A stretch of 64,000 nucleotides of DNA from Delphinapterus leucas. Lineage: Eukaryota; Chordata; Mammalia; Artiodactyla; Monodontidae. Shown here piece after piece: positions 35,506 to 48,344 of the stretch. A model generated the notes under the pieces. That model ran no database searches. It saw nothing but the letters and a program-made list of their open reading frames with translations, and was not told the DNA's origin. The translations under genes and the position numbers were made by a program. The DNA lies in assembly GCF_002288925.2 (NCBI RefSeq), contig NW_022098067.1, positions 5,062,355 to 5,126,354 of the forward strand, written 5' to 3'. The first letter of the stretch is position 1; every line of letters starts with the position of its first letter.

Positions 35506-38500
35506 TTTAAGTATTGTTGACTTACAATGTTGTATTAGTTTCAAATATACAGAAAAGTTAGTCAGTTATACATATATCTATATTTGTTTTCAGATTCTTT
35601 TCCCTTATAGGTTATTATGAAATACTGAGTATAGTTCCTTGTGCTACACAGTAGGTCCTGGTTTGTTGTCTATTTTATATATGGTAGTGTGTATAGGTTA
35701 ATCCAAAACTCCTAACTTATCCCTCCCCTCACTCTCACCCTTTTGGTAACCATAAGTTTGTTTTCTATGTCTGTGGGTCTAATTCTGTATTGTATCAATA
35801 AATTGGTACAACTACTATGGAGAACACTATGGAGGTTCCTTAAAAAAACTGAAAATAGAGCTACCATATGATCCAGCAATCCCACTCCTAGGCATATATC
35901 TGCAGAAAATCATAACTTGAAAAAATACATGCACGCCAATGTTCATTGAAGCACTATTTACAATAGCCAAAACATGGAAACAACCTAAATGCCCACTGAC
36001 AGATGAATGGATAAAGAATAATAATTTGCGCAACATGGATGGACCTACAGATTATCATAGTAAGTGAAGTAAGCCAGAGAAATACAAATATCATACAATA
36101 TAGCTTATATGTGGAATATAAAAAATTATATAAATGAACTTATATATTTACATTCCCACCAACACTGTAGTAGGGTTCCCTTGTGTTTATAGACTTTTTG
36201 ATGATGGCCATTCCGACCAGTGTGAGGTAATACCTCATAATAATTTTGATTTGCATTTCTCTAATAATTAGCAATGTTGAGAATCTTTTCATGTGCTTTT
36301 TGGCCATCTGTATATCTTCTTTGCAGAAATGTGTGTTTAGAAGTTTTGCCCATATTTGGATTGGGTGGTTCTGATAAGTGAAATAGAGACTAAGAAAAAA
36401 TAGAAAAGATCAATGAAACAAAGAACGGGTTCTTTGAAAAGATAAAGTTGATAAACCTTTAGCCAGACTCATCAAGAAGAAGAGGGAGAGGACTCAAATC
36501 AATAAAATTAGCAATGAAAAATGAGACATTACAACCAACACTACAGAAATACAAAGGACCAAAGAGACTACTACAAGCAACTATATGCCAAAAAATGGAC
36601 AAACTTGAAGAAATGAACAAATTCTTAGAAAGGTACAATCTCCCAAGCCTGAAACAGGAAGAAATAGAAACTATGAACAGACAAATTACAAGTATAGAAA
36701 TTGAACCTGTGATTAACAAACTTCCAACAAACAAAAGTCTAGGACCAGATGGCTTCACAGGTGAATTCTACCAAACATTTAGAAAAGATTTAATACCTAT
36801 TCTTCTGAAATTGTTCCACAAACTTGCAGATGAAGCAACACTTCCAACTCATTCTATGAGGCCAACATTACCCAGATACCAAAACCAGACACATTTACCA
36901 CAAAAAATGAAAATTACAAGGCAATATTACTGATGAACATAGATGCAAAAATCCTCAACAAAATGCTAGCAAACCAATCCAAAAATACATTAAAAGGATC
37001 ATACGCCATGATCAAGTGAGATTTATCCCAGGGATGCAAGGATTTTTCAGTATCTGCAAATCAATCATTGTGACATTAACAAGTTGAAGAATAAATATCA
37101 TATGGTCATCTCAGTAGGTGCCTAAAAAGCTCTTGACAAAATTCAACACCAATTTATGATAAAAATACTCTCCAGAAAATGGGCATAGAGAGAACATACC
37201 TCAACATAATAAAAGTCTTATATGACAAATCCACAGCTAACATCTTACTCAATGGTGAAGAGCTGAAAGCATTTCCTCTAAGATCAGGAACAAGATAAAG
37301 ATGTTCACTCTCAACCATTTTATTCAACATAGTTTGGAAGTCCTAGCCACAACACTGAGAGAAGAAAAAGAAATAAAAGGAATCTGAATTGGAAAGGAAG
37401 AAGTAAAACTGTCACTGTTTGCAGATGTCATGATACTATACATAGAAAATCCTAAAGATGCTGCCAAAAACTATTAGAGCTCATCAGTGAATTTGGTAAA
37501 GTCACAGGATACAAAATTAATACACAGAAATCTGTTGCATACACTAAGAACAAAAGATCATAAAGAGAAATTAAGGAAACAGTACCATTTACCATCTCAT
37601 CAAGAAGAATAAGACTTCTAGGAATAAATATAACTAAGACCTGTATCCCAAAAACTATAAGATGCTGAAACAAGCAGATGGAAAGATACACCATGTTCTT
37701 GGATTGGAAGAATGAATGTTGTCAAAATAACCATGCTACACAAGGAAATCTACAGATTCTATGCAAGTCCTATCAAATTACCAATGGCATTTTTCACAGA
37801 AATATAACAAATTTTATTTTTAATTTGTATGGAAATGCAAAAGTCCCTGAATAGCCAAAGCAATCTTGAGAAAGAGAAACAGAGTAGGAGGAATCAGCCT
37901 CCTTTACTACAGACTATACTATAAAGCTACAATAATCAAAGCAGTATGGTACTGGCACAAAAACAGAAATATAGATCAATGGAACAGGATAGAAATCCCA
38001 AAAATGAACCCACACACCTATTGTCAATTAATCTATGACAAAGGAGGCAAGAATATACAATGGAGAAAAGGCAATGTCTTCAATAAGTGGTGCTGGGAAA
38101 ACTGGACAGCTACATGTAAAAGGATGAAATTAGAACATTCTCTAACACCATATACTAAAATAAACTCAAAATGGATTAAAGACCTAAATATAAGACCAGG
38201 GACTATAAAACTCTTAGCAGAAAACAGGCAGAACACATAGGCAGCAATATTGTTTTGGATCTATCTTCTGGAGTAAGGGAAATAAAAACAGAAATAAACA
38301 AATGGGACCTAAATAAACTTAAAAGCTTTTGCATACAAAGGAAACCATAATCAAAATGAAAATACAACTTACAGTATGGGAGAAAATATTTGCAATTGAT
38401 GCAGCCAACAAGGGATTAATCTCCAAAATATACAAAGAGCTCATACAGCTCAATATCAAAAAACAAGCAACCCAAACAATAAATAATGGGCAGAAGATAT

Positions 38501-38510
38501 ACTTCAATTT
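35506..38510 (-). mobile_element. Minus-strand L1 with a 5' inversion and a second internal inversion
   Basis: Four consecutive blocks: 35,506-35,795 minus (3' UTR), about 35,796-36,132 plus, 36,133-36,375 minus, and 36,378-38,510 plus. Mapped on L1-A they are the 3' end, about 21,815-22,200, about 21,575-21,815 and about 19,205-21,605. The pieces tile one element with almost no gap, so this is one insertion rather than four. The large plus block is the twin-priming 5' inversion. The small plus block is a separate inversion of an inner segment. Confidence 0.85.
36378..38510 (+). pseudogene. ORF2 remnant in the inverted 5' part of the 35.5-kb L1
   Basis: It begins in the linker before reverse transcriptase. 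The piece 36,514-36,933 contains LGPDGFTGEFYQTF. The piece 37,866-38,240 contains [20 protein letters not shown] and RPGTIKLL. The catalytic region near 37,415-37,435 reads 'ctgtttgcagatgtcatgat', that is FADV where FADD is expected, so a catalytic aspartate is lost. Many stops and frameshifts are present (for example after 36,933 and between 37,000 and 37,860). The region ends abruptly where the inversion ends. Non-functional. Confidence 0.85.
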
Positions 38511-40499
38511 ATTGATAAAAAAAATTGAGGAAAGCAGAGGGAAGAATTTATACACAGGCATGGAGCAGAGATGATGGCTAGGCTGTGAAGAAAATGGAAA
38601 CCATTTCTATGGAAATAAAAAATAGAAAAAATTTCTATTTAGAAAATGGAAATTACCACAGAGAAGTGGTACAAGGCAGTCTAAGCAGATAAGCAGCAAC
38701 AATAAAGGCCCAGGGGAGTAAAGGAGCTTGATGTGTTTAGGAATCTGTGGGTGACTTTGTACCATAATAAAATATATCAAAATAACTGCATATCTTGTAA
38801 AGTCATATGTTAATAAAAACAAAGTAATAATCAGAAATTCATTTTTTATTAAAGAGATTGGTTTGGTTAAACTAAAGGTTTCTTATTCTGTATTTCATGT
38901 GTCAGAGGGAATGGGGTCAAAACAAAACAAGTAGTACACACTTAACTGTTCTAGGACTTAATGTGTGAAGAGATTCCTTAAAACTGACTTTGTGTGCACA
39001 CGCAACATACACAGAATTTGTCTTTGATGACTACTTTGTGTAGGTTCTTCATTTACCAAGTTCAATTTTGAAAAGTTTCCTACTCCTTTGTTTGCTTGGA
39101 TGAGATCAATTGCACACTAATTACAAATAAGTAATACAAAGCTTTTCATTTCAAAATGTAGAGCTTTTTTCTCAAAGTCCTGGTTAAAAGTAGAGCTAAT
39201 TCAGGGGACTTATTCTAGTCCATGAACTCACTGATTAGTGAGAATCTACTATTTTTTTATTTTGTACTAAAGGCTGCCATCAAAACAAAAAGTGACAGCT
39301 GGATTAAAGCAGCACTAAAAGAACAGTTTTGAGGTTTGAGTAATTTTAGCCTCATTTGCTAAGCTTTTTATTTTCTTTTTGCAGCCATTAACTAGTTTCT
39401 TCTCGTTTTTAGCCAGATTTCAGAGGATCTAAAGATACAATTTCATAAGTTCTGGGATGACATTACTTTATCAATTATTGGATTAATGTGACAAGCAGAA
39501 GTAGGATTGGGTATAAAACATTAATTCAAGGTCCCTTGTTTAAAAGTTGCTTTTCAATCTTAGTGTACAAATATTGATGATGGATACAAAGATGAATGAG
39601 TATCCAAAGATGACTTGAATATCAAAGATGACTTGAGGGATAAAAATATAGTGCTGCAAGTATTTAGAGGAAGGAAATTGTGACATTTGTGCCCAACATA
39701 GAATTTTCTTTATTTTATCCTGCTGATCAATTTACTTGCTCCTTCATTCAACAAAATTTTCAAGGTTGTGCACTAAATGCAAAATTTAGTGGTAGGTGTT
39801 AAAGATACAGAAATAATTTGAAACTGAAAAAGATATTAAATTAATGATTCACTAATACTCGGGAATCCACGGACTCTTTTAAAAGCTTATAAACACTACA
39901 GATGCAACATACATGTGCAACTTCAGGAGACCTATGGATGCCTTGAAGTCTACCATTGGACCCTTTGGAATTTATGAATCTTGCTTAATGATTTCTTAAT
40001 TTTCAGTTTTGTTCATTGTTTGAATTTTTCACCCAACCCGACGTATATTTAAACCTTATTATGGGGTTAAATTTGATTTCACAATTTACCCCTAAAATTA
40101 ATATTGGGCCAGATCTTCCAGACATATCTCTAGTTGAAAGAACTATTGCTGATAATTAAGGAGCCAACCTGCTCAGGAAAATGAACATGAGTACCATGGA
40201 ATGCCAACATGGAATAAATGTTGGTGACAACAGTAATGTACATCAGGATTAGGGTATGTATAAAGGATTTAGGGTTGTTATTGCCTTTTGGTTGGTTAGT
40301 TGGTTGATTGATTTCTTCTAAGATTTGTAAATTATTATTTTTCACATTGCATTACACTTTACATCTTTTTACGTTATTGCATTCAATTCTTTTATTCTAT
40401 ATCCTTGAGTTAGCTGTTACTGTGTGAATGTAAAAATAAACGTTGTTAAAGATAAACATTTGAGAATGTTTTTTTTATTGGTGGAGGAATAGGATTTAC
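38511..40499. other. Intergenic DNA
   Basis: AT-rich, no gene recognised. A weak ancient repeat match lies near 39,740-39,830 ('ccttcattcaacaaaatttt'). Confidence 0.45.
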
Positions 40500-40790
40500 A
40501 TTTTTAAAAGAAACTTTTTATTTTATAACAGTTTTATATTTTCAGAATAATTGTGAAGTTAGTACAGAGAGTCCCAGAATACCTATTTTCAGTTCTCCCC
40601 AAATAAGAGTATGGTACTATTGTTATAATTAATGAACCAATATAGATACATTATTACTAACTAAAGTCTATATTCAGATTTCCTCAATTTTCCCCTGATT
40701 TCCTTTTTCTGTTCCAATAGCCTACCTAGGATACCATATTACATTTAGTAGTCATGTCTCTTTAGGTTTGGTTTAGACAGATTGATTTAC
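40500..40790 (-). mobile_element. Old L1M 3'-end fragment
   Basis: 'gtgaagttagtacagagagt', 'tcagatttcctcaattttcc' and 'tagtcatgtctctttaggtt' are antisense L1M 3' UTR words in the right order. Strongly diverged. Confidence 0.6.
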
Positions 40791-41178
40791 ATTTGATGTT
40801 GTGTGTATTTGAATTTTATTGTAGATTTCTGTTATTTTTCAAAATCTTTAAAAAAAATTTTCAGAAAACACTTTCCCTTGTGCTGGTCATTTGGGTAATG
40901 CTATATAACCATTTAAGCAGATTTTATGGAGGTTTGCATAAACATAAATTATGATCATGAATCTTTCATCTTCAATAATGAAAAAAGGGATTAAAATAGA
41001 AAACTGCCAAGATGTTATCATAGATGAATTCAGTAGAAGCCATAAGAATAATGTCTCCATTTAGACTTTAGTCCTCACTGGTTGTGTTCTTTAGCAGGCC
41101 ATTTATTCTTTGTCTATCAGTTTCAACATCTGTGGAATAAGGTGTATGAACTAGAAAAGTATCTAGTGCTTATACTAT
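40791..41178. other. Intergenic DNA
   Basis: Nothing recognised. Confidence 0.5.
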
Positions 41179-41411
41179 AAGAAGATAAATAGGGGCTTCC
41201 CTGGTGGCGCAGTGGTTGGGAGTCCGCCTGCCAGTGCAGGGGACGCGGGTTTGTGCCCCGATCCGGGAGGATTCCACATGCCGCGTGGAGCGGCTGGGCC
41301 CGTGAGCCGTGGCTGCTGGGTCTGCGCGTCCAGGGCCTGTGCTCCGCGGCAGGGGAGGCCGCGGCAGTGGGAGGCCCACGTATTGCAAAAGAAAAAAAAA
41401 AAAGAAGATAA
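41179..41411 (+). mobile_element. CHR-type SINE with 10-bp target duplication
   Basis: AAGAAGATAA at 41,179-41,188 and 41,402-41,411 brackets a full SINE. The head is GGGGCTTCCCTGGTGGCGCA, with a pol III A-box-like TGGCGCAGTGG and a B-box-like region 'gcgggtttgtgcccc', and an A-rich tail. It retains many CpGs, so it is among the younger copies here. The 67-100 codon frames over it are not genes. Confidence 0.95.
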
Positions 41412-41469
41412 GTAAAACTGACCATTATTTATCCGATTAAAGTTAATAATCATAATGTTGTATATTGGG

Positions 41470-41620
41470 TATGAGTAAATGCTTATTATGTACTAGCCTA
41501 AGCTGGTACACATTATTATTCTCTCTGCATTATAGATTATGAGTTTTAGAGAAGTAATTTGCCCAGGATCATACAATAGATAATTGATAGGTCAGATTCC
41601 AAAGCATATGACCCATTTTA
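41470..41620 (-). mobile_element. MIR SINE fragment, antisense
   Basis: 'ctctgcattatagattatga', 'gaagtaatttgcccaggatc' and 'ttgataggtcagattccaaa' follow the antisense MIR order. Diverged and incomplete. Confidence 0.7.
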
Positions 41621-42105
41621 GCATTCATAAGCCTAAAATGCCCTTCATCCCAACTGCCACATTTTTGCCAGGGCTAATCTATAGACCAACATTTCAAAGT
41701 GAAGAAGTTTCTCTATGTATTCCCAGTGCCCCTAGGTATGTGAGACTATATAAAATGCCGTAAATGAGACTGGGTTTCTACTCACTCCAAAACAAATGTG
41801 CTGAAGTCTCAAGGAGGAGTATTCACAATTCTATCACATTTGTTAATATTATAATTATACATATCTTTTTTTTAAGTCTTCAAGAGATATTCAGGAATAT
41901 TGTGTCTTCTGGGAGCAGGGTGGAATATTGTGTTTCCTTTCCCAAGTTGAAAGGTAGTATATGTCTCTGTATACATTGTGGAGGAATTTACACAATGCTG
42001 GCTAAAGCCATTTGCTAGGAAAGAGTACAGCTATGTAAACTACTTGGCTCCTGTAGTTTTAGTAATTGGTAAATATATCTGTGAAACTTAAACAATGTTT
42101 TAAAC
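41621..42105. other. Intergenic DNA
   Basis: An 84-codon frame at 41,764-42,018 has no recognised domain. I see nothing else. Confidence 0.45.
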
Positions 42106-42107
42106 TT

Positions 42108-42290
42108 GTGGTTCTCAACTTTGGAAGCACATTAGAAACCCTGGAGAGAGTTAAAAATCCCAATGCCCAAGCCTCATTCCAAACTTGTTAAATAAAAATC
42201 TCTGGAAGGGAGACAAAAACAGTAATTTTAAAGTTCTGCAGTTCATTGAAACATGTAGCCAAGAGTTCTACATTATAACTCAGGAGTTTA
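42108..42290 (+). mobile_element. MER5-like hAT MITE
   Basis: 'tggttctcaactttggaagc', 'agaaaccctggagagagtta' and 'gcccaagcctcattccaaac' match the first two thirds of MER5-type elements. The far end is weak. Confidence 0.6.
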
Positions 42291-42879
42291 ATTTTGTTAA
42301 TGTACTATTATTCTAGAAGGTTAAGTTGTCTATGTTATTTAGTCTTATAATATGAACAAAAAAAGTTATGGCTTACAAAAGAGGATAATAATTATTAATG
42401 TTTAATAATGAAACTCATTTTTTTATTGGAGTATAATTGTTTTACAATGTTGTATTAGTTTCTGTGGTACAATGAAGTGAATCAGCTATATATATACATA
42501 TGTCCCCTCCCTCTTGGACCTCCCTCCTCCACCCCCACCCTATCCATCTAGGTCATCACAGAGCACCGAGCTGAGTTCCTTGTGCTATACAGCAGGTTCC
42601 CACTAGCTATCTATTTTACACATGGTAGTGTATTTATATCAAACCTAATCTCCCAATTCATCCCACCCTCCCTTTCTCCCCCTGTGTCCACATGCCCATT
42701 CTCTACATCTGCATTCCTATTCCTACCCTGCAAATAGGTTCATCTGTACCATTTTTCTAGATTCCACATATATGTGTTAATATACTGTATTTCTTTTTCT
42801 CTTTCTGACTTACTTCACTCTGTATGAGACTCTAGGTCCATCCACATCTCTAAAAATGACCCAGTTTCATTTCTTTTTA

Positions 42880-45800
42880 TGGCTGAGTAATCTTCCATTA
42901 TATACATCTACCACATCTTCTTTATCCATTCATCTGTTGATGGACATTTAGGTAGTTTTCAAGTCCTGGCGATTGTAAATAAAGCTGCCATGAACATTGG
43001 GGTATATGTGTCTTTTTGAACTATGGTTTTCTCAGGGTATATGTACAGTAATGGGATGGCTGGATAATATAGGAGTTCTAATTTGAGTTTTTTAAGGAAC
43101 CTCCATACTGTTCTACACAATGACTATCAATTTATGTTCCCACCAACAGTGCAAGAGGGTTCCCTTTTCTCCGCACCCTCTCTGGCATTTGTTGTTTGTA
43201 GATTTTTTGATGATGGCCACTCTGACCAGTGTGAAGTGATACCTCACAGTAGTTTTGACTTGCATTTTTCTAACAATTAGTGATGTTGAGCAGCTTTTCA
43301 TGTGTCTCTTGGCCATCTGTATGTCTCCTTTGGTGAAATGTCTATTTAGGTTTTCCACCCATATTTTAATTGTTTTTTATACATATATATATATTGAGCT
43401 GTATGAGCTGTTTGTATATTTGGGAGATTAATCCCTTGTATGTTGCTTCATTTGCAAATATTTTCTCCCATCGTGAGGGTTGTCTTTTTGTCTTGTTTAT
43501 TGTTTCCTTTGCTGTGCAAAAGCTTTTACGTTTAACTAGGTCCCATTTGTTTATTTTTGTTTTTATTTTCATTACTCTAGGAGGTGGGTCATAAAAGATC
43601 TTGCTGTGGTTTATGTCAGAGTGTTCTTTATATGTTTTCCTCTAAGAGTTTTATAGTGTACAGTCTTACATTTAAGTCTTTAATCCATTTTGAGCTTACT
43701 TTTGTGTGTGGTGTTAGGTAGTGTTCTAATTTCATTCTTTTACATGTAGCTGTCCAGTTTTCCCACCACCACTTATTGAAGAGGCTGCTTTTCTCCAGTG
43801 TATGTTCTTGCCTCCTTTGTCATAAATTAGGTGAACATATTTGTGTGCTTTTATCTCTGAGCTCTCTATCCTGTACCATTGATCTACAGTTCTGTTTTTG
43901 TGCCAGTACCCTACTATCTTGATTACTGTAGGTTTGTAGTATAGTTTGAAGTTGGGGAGCCTGATTCCTCCAGCTCCATTTTTCTTTCTCAACATTGCTT
44001 TGGATATTCAGGGTCTTTTGTGTTTCCATACAAATTGTAAATTTTTCTCTTCTAATTCTGTGATGAATGCCATTGGTAATTTGATAGGCATTGCATTTAA
44101 TCTATAGATTGCTTTGGATGTTGTAGTCATTTTCCCAATATTGATTCTTCCAATCCAAGAACATGGTATATCTCTCCATCTGCTTGTGTTATCTTTGATT
44201 TCTTCCATCCATGTTTTATAGTTTTTTAAGTACAGGTCTTTTGCCTCCTTAGGTAGGTTGATTCCTAGGCATTTATTCTTTTTGTTGTGATGGATTGTTT
44301 CCTTAATTTCTGTTTCTGATTTTTCAGTGTTAGTGTATAAGAATGCAAGAGATTTCTGTGCACTAACTTTGTATCCTACAATCTTACCAAATTCATTAAT
44401 TAGTTCTAGTAGTTTTCTGGTGGCATCTTTACGATTTTCTATGTATAATATCATGTCAACTGCAAACAGTGAGTTTTACCTCTTCTTTTCCAATTTGGAT
44501 TCCTTTTATTTCTTTTTCTTCTCTGATTGCCATGGCTAGGACTTCCAAAACTGTTGCCTAAAAGTGGTGAGAGTGGACATCTTTGTCTTGTTCCTGATCT
44601 TAGTGGAAATGCTTTTACTTTTTCACCATTGAGAATGATGTTTGCTGTGGGTTTGTCATATATGGCCTTTATTATTTAGAGGTAGGTTCCCTCTATGCCA
44701 ATTTTCTGGAGAGTTTTTGTCATAAATGGATATTGAATTTTGACAAAAGCTTTTCTTGCATCTGTTGGGATTATCAAACAGTTTTTATTCCATAATTTAT
44801 TAATGTGGTGTATCACATTGATTAATTTGCATATATTGAAAAATCCTTGCATCCCTGGGGTAAATCCCACTTGATCATGGTGTATGATCCTTTTAATGTG
44901 TTGTTGGATTCTGTTTGCTAGTACTTTGTTGAGAATTTTTGTGTCTATATTCATCAATGATATTGGTCTGTAACTCTCCTTTCTTGTAGTATGTTTTTCT
45001 GGTTTTGGTATCAGGGTGATGGTGGCTTCGCAGAATGTATATGGGAGTGTTCTTCCCTTTGCAGTTTCTTGGAAGAATTTGATAAGTTTAGGTGTTAGCT
45101 CTTCACTAAATGTGTGATAGAATTTGCCTGTGAAGCCATCTGGTCCTGGGCTTTTGTTTGTTGGAAGATTTTTAATTACAGTTTCAATTTCATTTCTTGT
45201 AATATGTCTGTTTATATTTTATAATTCTTCCTGGTTCAGTCTTGGAAAATTGTACCTTTCTAAGAATTTGTCCATTTCTTCCAGGTTGTCCATTTTATTG
45301 GCATATAGTTTTTTGTAGTAGTCTCTTATGATCCTTTGTATTTCTGTGGCGTCAGTTGTGATTTCTCCTTTTTCATTTCTAATTTTATTGATTTGCATCA
45401 TCTCCCTTTTCTTCTTGATGAGTCTGGCTAAAGGTTTATCAATTTTGCTTATGTTCTCAAAGAACCAACTTATAGTTTTATTGATCTTGGCTTTTGTTTT
45501 CTTTATTTGTATTTCATTTATTTCTGCTCTGATATTTTTCATTTCTTTCCTTCTACTGACTTTGGATTGTCTTTGTTCTTCTTTCTATAGTTGCTTTAGT
45601 TGTAACGTTATATTGTTTATTTGTGCTTTTTCTTGTTTTCTTGAGGTGAGATTTAATTGCTATAAACTTCCCTCTTAGAACTGCTTTTGCTGCATCTCAT
45701 AGGTTTTGGGTCATTGTGTTTTCATTGTCATCTGTTTCTAGGTATTTTTTTATTTCTGCTTTTATTTCTTCAGTGATCCCTTCGTTATTTAGTAGCATAA

Positions 45801-46490
45801 TGATTAGCCTACATGTATTTGTGTTTTTTACACTTTTTTTAACCTGTAATTGATTTTTAATCTCATTGTATTGTGGTCAGAAAAGATGCTTAATATAACT
45901 TCAATTTTATTAAATTTTACAAGGCTTCTTTGTGACCCAAGATATGATCCATCCTGGAGAATGTTCTGTGTGCACTTGAGAATAAAGTGTATTCTGCCAC
46001 TTTCTCATGGAATGTCCTATAAATATCAATTAAATTTATCTGGTCTATAATGTCATTTAAACTTGTGTCTCATTATTTATTTTCTGTTTGGGTGATATGT
46101 CCATAGGTGTAAGTGGAGTGTTAAAGTTCCCCACTATTATTGTGTTACTGTCAATTTCCTCTTTTAAGGTTGTTAGCATTTGCCTTATGTATTGACGTGC
46201 TCCTATGTTAGGTGCATAAATATTTATAATTGTTATATCTTCTTTGATTGATCCCTTGATCATTTTTTAGTGCCCTTGTCTCTTGTAACATTCTTTATTT
46301 TAAAATCTATTTTATCCAATAGGAGTATTGCAATCCAGCTTTCTTTTGATTTCCATTTGCATAGAATATCTTTTTCCATCCCCTCACTTTCAGTCTGTAT
46401 GTGTCCCTAGGTCTGAAGGGAGTCTCTTGTAGACAGCATATATATGGGTCTCATTTTTGTATCCATTCAGTGAGTCTGTGTCTTTTGGTT
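42880..46490 (-). pseudogene. L1-C ORF2 remnant with altered catalytic box
   Basis: On the minus strand the order is endonuclease (46,263-46,057: VGNFNTPLTP, where the usual D of GDFN is N), linker (45,542-45,219: [16 protein letters not shown]), RT fingers (44,957-44,676: [14 protein letters not shown]), RT palm/thumb (44,454-44,008: [17 protein letters not shown]) and the C-terminal cysteine region (43,358-43,113: [16 protein letters not shown]). The FADD box is FAVD at 44,455-44,466 because of one base (GAT to GTT). The Asp changes in both the endonuclease and the RT would each be expected to kill activity. Several stops and frameshifts separate the pieces. Confidence 0.9.
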
Positions 46491-46559
46491 GGAGCATTTA
46501 ATCCATTTACATTCAAGGTAATTATCAATATGTATGTTCCTCTTACCATTTTTTAAATT

Positions 46560-47490
46560 GTTTTGGGTTTGTTTTTCTGGGTCTTTTTCCTCTCTTGTGT
46601 TTCCCACCTAGCGAAGCTCCTTTAGCATTTGTTGTAAAGCTGGTTTGGTGATGCTGAATTCTCTTAACTTTTGCCTGTCTGTAAAGCTTTTGATTTCTCT
46701 GTTGAGTGTGAATGAGATCCTAGCTGGGTAGAGTAATCTTCATTGTAGGTTTTTCCAATTTATCCCTTTAAGTATATCCAGCCAGTCCCTTCTGGCCTGC
46801 AGAGTTTCTGTTGTAAAATCAGCTGATTACCTTATGGGGATTCCCTTGTATGTTACTTTTTGCTTTTCCCTTGCTGCTTTTGTTTTTTCTTTGAATTTAC
46901 TTTTTGTTAGTTAGATTAATATGTGTATTGGTGTGTTTCTCCTAGGGTTTGTCCTGCATTGGGCTCTCTGTGCTTCCTGGATTTGGGTGACTATTTCCTT
47001 TCCCGCATTAGGGAAGTTTTTTACTATAATCTCTTCAAATATTTTCTCAGACCCTTTCTTTTTTGCTTCTTTTGGGACCCTTACAATTTGAATATTAGTG
47101 TGATTAATGTTGTCTCAGAGGTCTCTGAGACTTTCCTCAGTTCTTTTCATTCTTTTTCATTCTTGTTCTGCTCATTGGCAGTTATTTCCACCATTCTATC
47201 TTCCAGCTCACTTATTCATTCTTCTGCATCAGTTATTCTACTTTTGATTCCTTCTAGTGTATTTTTCATTTCAATTTTTGTTGTTCATCAATGTTTGTTC
47301 ACTCTTTAGTTGTTCTAGGCCTTTGTTAAACATTTCTTGTATTTTCTCAATCCTTGCCTCCATTCTATTTCAGAGATTTTGGATCTTTACTATCATTGCT
47401 CTGAATTATTTTTCAGGTAGGTTGCCTCTTTCCTCCTCTTTTATTTGGTGTTTTAGGGTTTTACCTTGCTCCTTCATCTGTTCCATATAT
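46560..47490 (-). pseudogene. L1-C ORF1 remnant
   Basis: Antisense words such as 'aaagcttttgatttctctgt' (46,684 on) and 'agtaatcttcattgtaggtt' (46,732 on) correspond to the ORF1p C-terminal domain, and 'ttattcattcttctgcatca' (47,213 on) to the coiled-coil end. No minus-strand frame above 60 codons survives, and the longest plus-strand frames there (47,309 and 47,526 ends) are antisense shadows. Older or faster decaying than ORF1 of L1-D. Confidence 0.85.
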
Positions 47491-47669
47491 TTTTGTAATC
47501 TCACTTTTTTTTTTTTTGAAGTGTGAGGCTGTATTCCTGGCTTACTGGTTGTTTGGCCTGAGGTGCCCAGCACTGGAGTTTATAAGCAGTTGTGTAGAAC
47601 CGGGTCTCAGTGCTGAGATGAGGACCTCTGGGAGATCTCAATCCAATTAATATTCCCTGGGGTCTGACA

Positions 47670-47790
47670 TTCTCTGTAGTCCAGCAGTTAGGACTCAGCG
47701 GTCCCACCACAGGAGCTCAGGCCCAACCCCTGGCCTGGGAACCAAGATCTTGCAAGCTGTGTTGCACAGCAAAGAAAAAAAAAGAAGCAG
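47670..47790 (+). mobile_element. Short tRNA-derived SINE or SINE-like segment in L1-C 5' UTR
   Basis: 'gtagtccagcagttaggact', 'aacccctggcctgggaacca' and 'agatcttgcaagctgtgttg' followed by an A-run match the layout of short CHR/Bov-tA-type SINEs. It is diverged, and its orientation is antisense to the L1. It may be an old insertion or a fixed part of this L1 lineage's 5' UTR. Confidence 0.6.
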
Positions 47791-48344
47791 TACAATAACA
47801 AAGAATAAAAAAAATTAGAAAAATTAAAAATATCTTAGGAAAAATAAAAATATAAGTGAAAAAACTGCAACTGGGTAAAACAGAACCATAAAAGAAAAAG
47901 GAAAAATAGGGGGTGGGGACACACCAAAAGGAGCAGAACAATAAGAAACTCTAAAAAATAAAATAAAATTAGAAGAATAAAAAAATTTTTAGAAAAAATA
48001 AAAATATAAATGAATCAACAACAATGAGGAAAAACAGAACCACAAGCTAAAAAAAAAAAGACCAGAAAAGGCCTTGCTGTGGGGGGTGGAGCTTAGGCAC
48101 ATGTGGTGTTTAAAGCAGAGCGGGGCCTAAGCTCAGGACTCCCTCAGCTGGGAAAGGCCTGGGAAGGGAGCCTCAGAGTGCGGAGTTTGGAGGAAAGACT
48201 CTAGTTGGGGGTGTTCAAGTGGGGTTTAGGCCCAGCGTAGTTGGAGGGGGTCACAGAGGGTTTTGGAGTGTCGTGTGTAGAGGTAAGGCCCTGGGTGGGG
48301 GTGTGGGGGCAGGGCTTAGGCTCAGCATGGCTGGAGGGAGCCTT

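Noticed and set aside
41192..41300. tRNA-like sequence with pol III boxes
   Set aside because: The tRNA-derived head of a SINE, not a tRNA gene. It has no complete cloverleaf and is followed by the SINE body and A-tail.
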